DNA of 64,000 bases from an uncultured Alphaproteobacteria bacterium (GTDB lineage: Bacteria > Pseudomonadota > Alphaproteobacteria > Rhizobiales > Rhizobiaceae), in contig CAKMZB010000002.1 in assembly GCA_929200315.1 (NCBI GenBank), positions 276,629 through 340,628 of the forward strand, given 5' to 3'. Below the pieces are notes generated by a model that was given only the letters and a program-made list of their open reading frames with translations, searched no databases and was not told where the DNA came from. Of this stretch, positions 62,584-64,000 are shown piece after piece. Numbering within the stretch: position 1 is the stretch's first letter; every line of letters begins with the position of its first letter. A program made the translations under genes and the position numbers.

Positions 62584-64000
62584 ATGAAGTCAGGCGATCA
62601 TCTGTTTCTCGTTGACGGGTCGGCCTATATTTTCCGCGCCTACCACGCCCTGCCGCCGCTCACCCGCAAGTCCGACGGGCTGCCCATTGGTGCCGTCTCC
62701 GGCTTCTGCAACATGTTGTGGAAATTGATGCAGCAGGCCCGCGACACAGCCGCCGGTGTTGTACCGACGCATTTTGCGGTGATTTTCGACTATTCCTCCA
62801 CAACATTTCGCAACGAGATCTACCCCGAATACAAAGCCAACCGCTCCGAGCCGCCGGATGATCTGCGCCCGCAATTTGCGCTGATCCGCCAGGCGACCCG
62901 TGCCTTTGATGTGCCGTGTATCGAGACGGAAGGCTTTGAGGCCGATGATATCATCGCCACCTATGCGAGGCAGGCAACGGAGGTGGGGGCCGATACGACG
63001 ATCATTTCTTCCGACAAGGATCTGATGCAGCTCATCAATGACAATGTGGGCATGTATGACACGATGAAGGACGTGCTTGTTGATGCCGCCGGGGTGATGG
63101 CGAAATTCGGCGTTGCGCCGGAAAAGATGATCGATTTGCAGGCGCTGGCCGGCGATTCCACAGACAACATTCCAGGCGTACCTGGCATTGGGCCGAAGAC
63201 GGCGGCGCAGTTGCTGGACGAGTATGGTGATCTTGAAACGCTGTTGGAGCGAGCGGGGGAAATCAAGCAGAATAAGCGTCGCGAGAACCTCATCGAACAC
63301 GCTGATCTTGCGCGTATTTCCAAGGAACTGGTGACGCTGAAGGACAACGTTCCGCTGGAGATGGACCTCGACGCGCTGGCACTGACCCCACCCAACGGAC
63401 CGCGTTTGATTGCCTTTCTGAAGGGCCTCGAACTCAACTCCACCACCCGCCGCGTTGCCGCCGATACCGAGACGGATGCCTCAGCCATTGAACCTGATGA
63501 GGTGAAGGTCGACGGTTACGAGGTTCGTGGCCCCGACCTTGATCTGTCCCCGGGTGGAGAATCATCTGCTCAGAGGTCCGACGGAATGATGACGCCGCCG
63601 CAGCTTGCCGAGCAGCGGTTGATGGAAGCGGCGACCGCGCAGATCGACACGTCGATCTACGAGACCGTGCGCGACGTTGAGGCATTAGAGCGCTGGATTG
63701 CAGAGGCAATGGATCTCGGCCTCGTGGCCGTCGACACCGAAACCACCTCCCTCGACGCCATGCAGGCGGAGCTGGTCGGCCTTTCGTTGTCCACCGCTCC
63801 GGGCAAAGCCTGTTACATCCCGCTTGGCCACACCAAGGGCGAGGGCGATATGTTCGACGGGGTCGGTCTCGTGGAAGGGCAGATTGAATTCAACACCGCA
63901 ATCGGCCTGCTGAAACCCTTGCTCGAAGCGCCGGGCGTGATGAAGATTGCGCATAATCTGAAATATGATTGGTTGGTTCTTTCCCGCCACGGCATCCACG
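62584..64000 (+). CDS. polA: DNA polymerase I, N-terminal part (runs off the window)
   Basis: The first 472 codons. The 5'-3' nuclease domain occupies residues 1-300: LFLVDGSAYIFRAYHA, FDYSSTTFRNEIYPEYKANR, EADDIIATYA, ISSDKDLMQL and GDSTDNIPGVPGIGPKTA, holding the metal aspartates. After a linker the 3'-5' exonuclease domain begins near 355 with AVDTETTSLD, in which the D-x-E is intact, so proofreading is expected; HNLKYDW near the cut is the next exonuclease motif. The polymerase domain lies beyond the window. ATG 62584 starts the conserved N-terminus. Confidence 0.95.
   Translation, partial: MKSGDHLFLVDGSAYIFRAYHALPPLTRKSDGLPIGAVSGFCNMLWKLMQQARDTAAGVVPTHFAVIFDYSSTTFRNEIYPEYKANRSEPPDDLRPQFALIRQATRAFDVPCIETEGFEADDIIATYARQATEVGADTTIISSDKDLMQLINDNVGMYDTMKDVLVDAAGVMAKFGVAPEKMIDLQALAGDSTDNIPGVPGIGPKTAAQLLDEYGDLETLLERAGEIKQNKRRENLIEHADLARISKELVTLKDNVPLEMDLDALALTPPNGPRLIAFLKGLELNSTTRRVAADTETDASAIEPDEVKVDGYEVRGPDLDLSPGGESSAQRSDGMMTPPQLAEQRLMEAATAQIDTSIYETVRDVEALERWIAEAMDLGLVAVDTETTSLDAMQAELVGLSLSTAPGKACYIPLGHTKGEGDMFDGVGLVEGQIEFNTAIGLLKPLLEAPGVMKIAHNLKYDWLVLSRHGIH

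Overview
The window is a chromosomal segment of an alphaproteobacterium, most likely of the order Hyphomicrobiales (Rhizobiales). Evidence: the block pckA / chvI-chvG-hprK-manX-ptsH has the gene order typical of that order; HprK is the short form lacking the N-terminal domain; a CpdR-type receiver gene and full CtrA boxes (TTAA-N7-TTAA) are present; and there is a PhaR/phasin/PhaC storage cluster. GC looks high throughout, except around a restriction-modification pair. No rRNA, tRNA or CRISPR array was recognised. Both ends cut genes: an ATP-dependent DNA ligase on the left and polA on the right.

Layout. 0-5.9 kb: ligase end, HyuA-like protein, uppP, GST, queG, an NAD(P)-binding epimerase. 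5.9-11 kb: a tightly overlapping nucleoside uptake and salvage operon (VOC protein, isochorismatase-type hydrolase, two BmpA-type ABC permeases, cdd, punA, deoC). 11-17.1 kb: polyhydroxybutyrate metabolism (bdhA, phaR, phasin, phaC, phaZ, phaB). 17.1-22.0 kb: an accessory region with a small membrane protein, a MATE exporter, palindromic repeats, about 500 bases of non-coding DNA with strong nested stems, and an NgoMIV-family type II restriction enzyme with its C5-cytosine methyltransferase. 22.0-24.5 kb: gyrB. 24.7-31 kb: formyl-CoA transferase (frc), NAD-dependent formate dehydrogenase fdsBA and a lone DUF2384 protein. 31-45.8 kb: mostly housekeeping genes (hydrolase-OsmC fusion, LysR regulator, M32 carboxypeptidase, gloB, methyltransferase, hisC, tyrC, a broken DUF2125 gene, ChaC-like protein, plsC, ydcF-like, ftsX, ftsE, zinc-ribbon protein, hpt, cpdR). 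45.9-52.4 kb: a pyrimidine-degradation-type operon with an NMT1-type ABC importer, dihydropyrimidinase and N-carbamoyl hydrolase. 52.5-58.2 kb: ptsH, manX, hprK, chvG, chvI and divergent pckA. 58.2-64 kb: a bifunctional penicillin-binding protein, a small membrane protein, an M20 dipeptidase and polA.

How the genes work together. The PHB genes form a make-and-break cycle: PhaB makes hydroxybutyryl-CoA, PhaC polymerises it, phasin coats the granule, PhaZ releases monomer and BdhA oxidises it. PhaR is the expected repressor, and a perfect paired palindrome lies across the phasin promoter. Nucleosides would be imported, deaminated (Cdd), phosphorolysed (PunA) and the deoxyribose phosphate split (DeoC). 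Formyl-CoA transferase beside formate dehydrogenase suggests C2-to-C1 oxidation yielding NADH. The PTS and ChvG/ChvI block next to pckA fits control of central carbon flow.

The most unusual content is in 17-22 kb (R-M pair, repeats, structured non-coding DNA) and in the DUF2125 gene, whose reading frame is broken at a 19-G/11-C tract.
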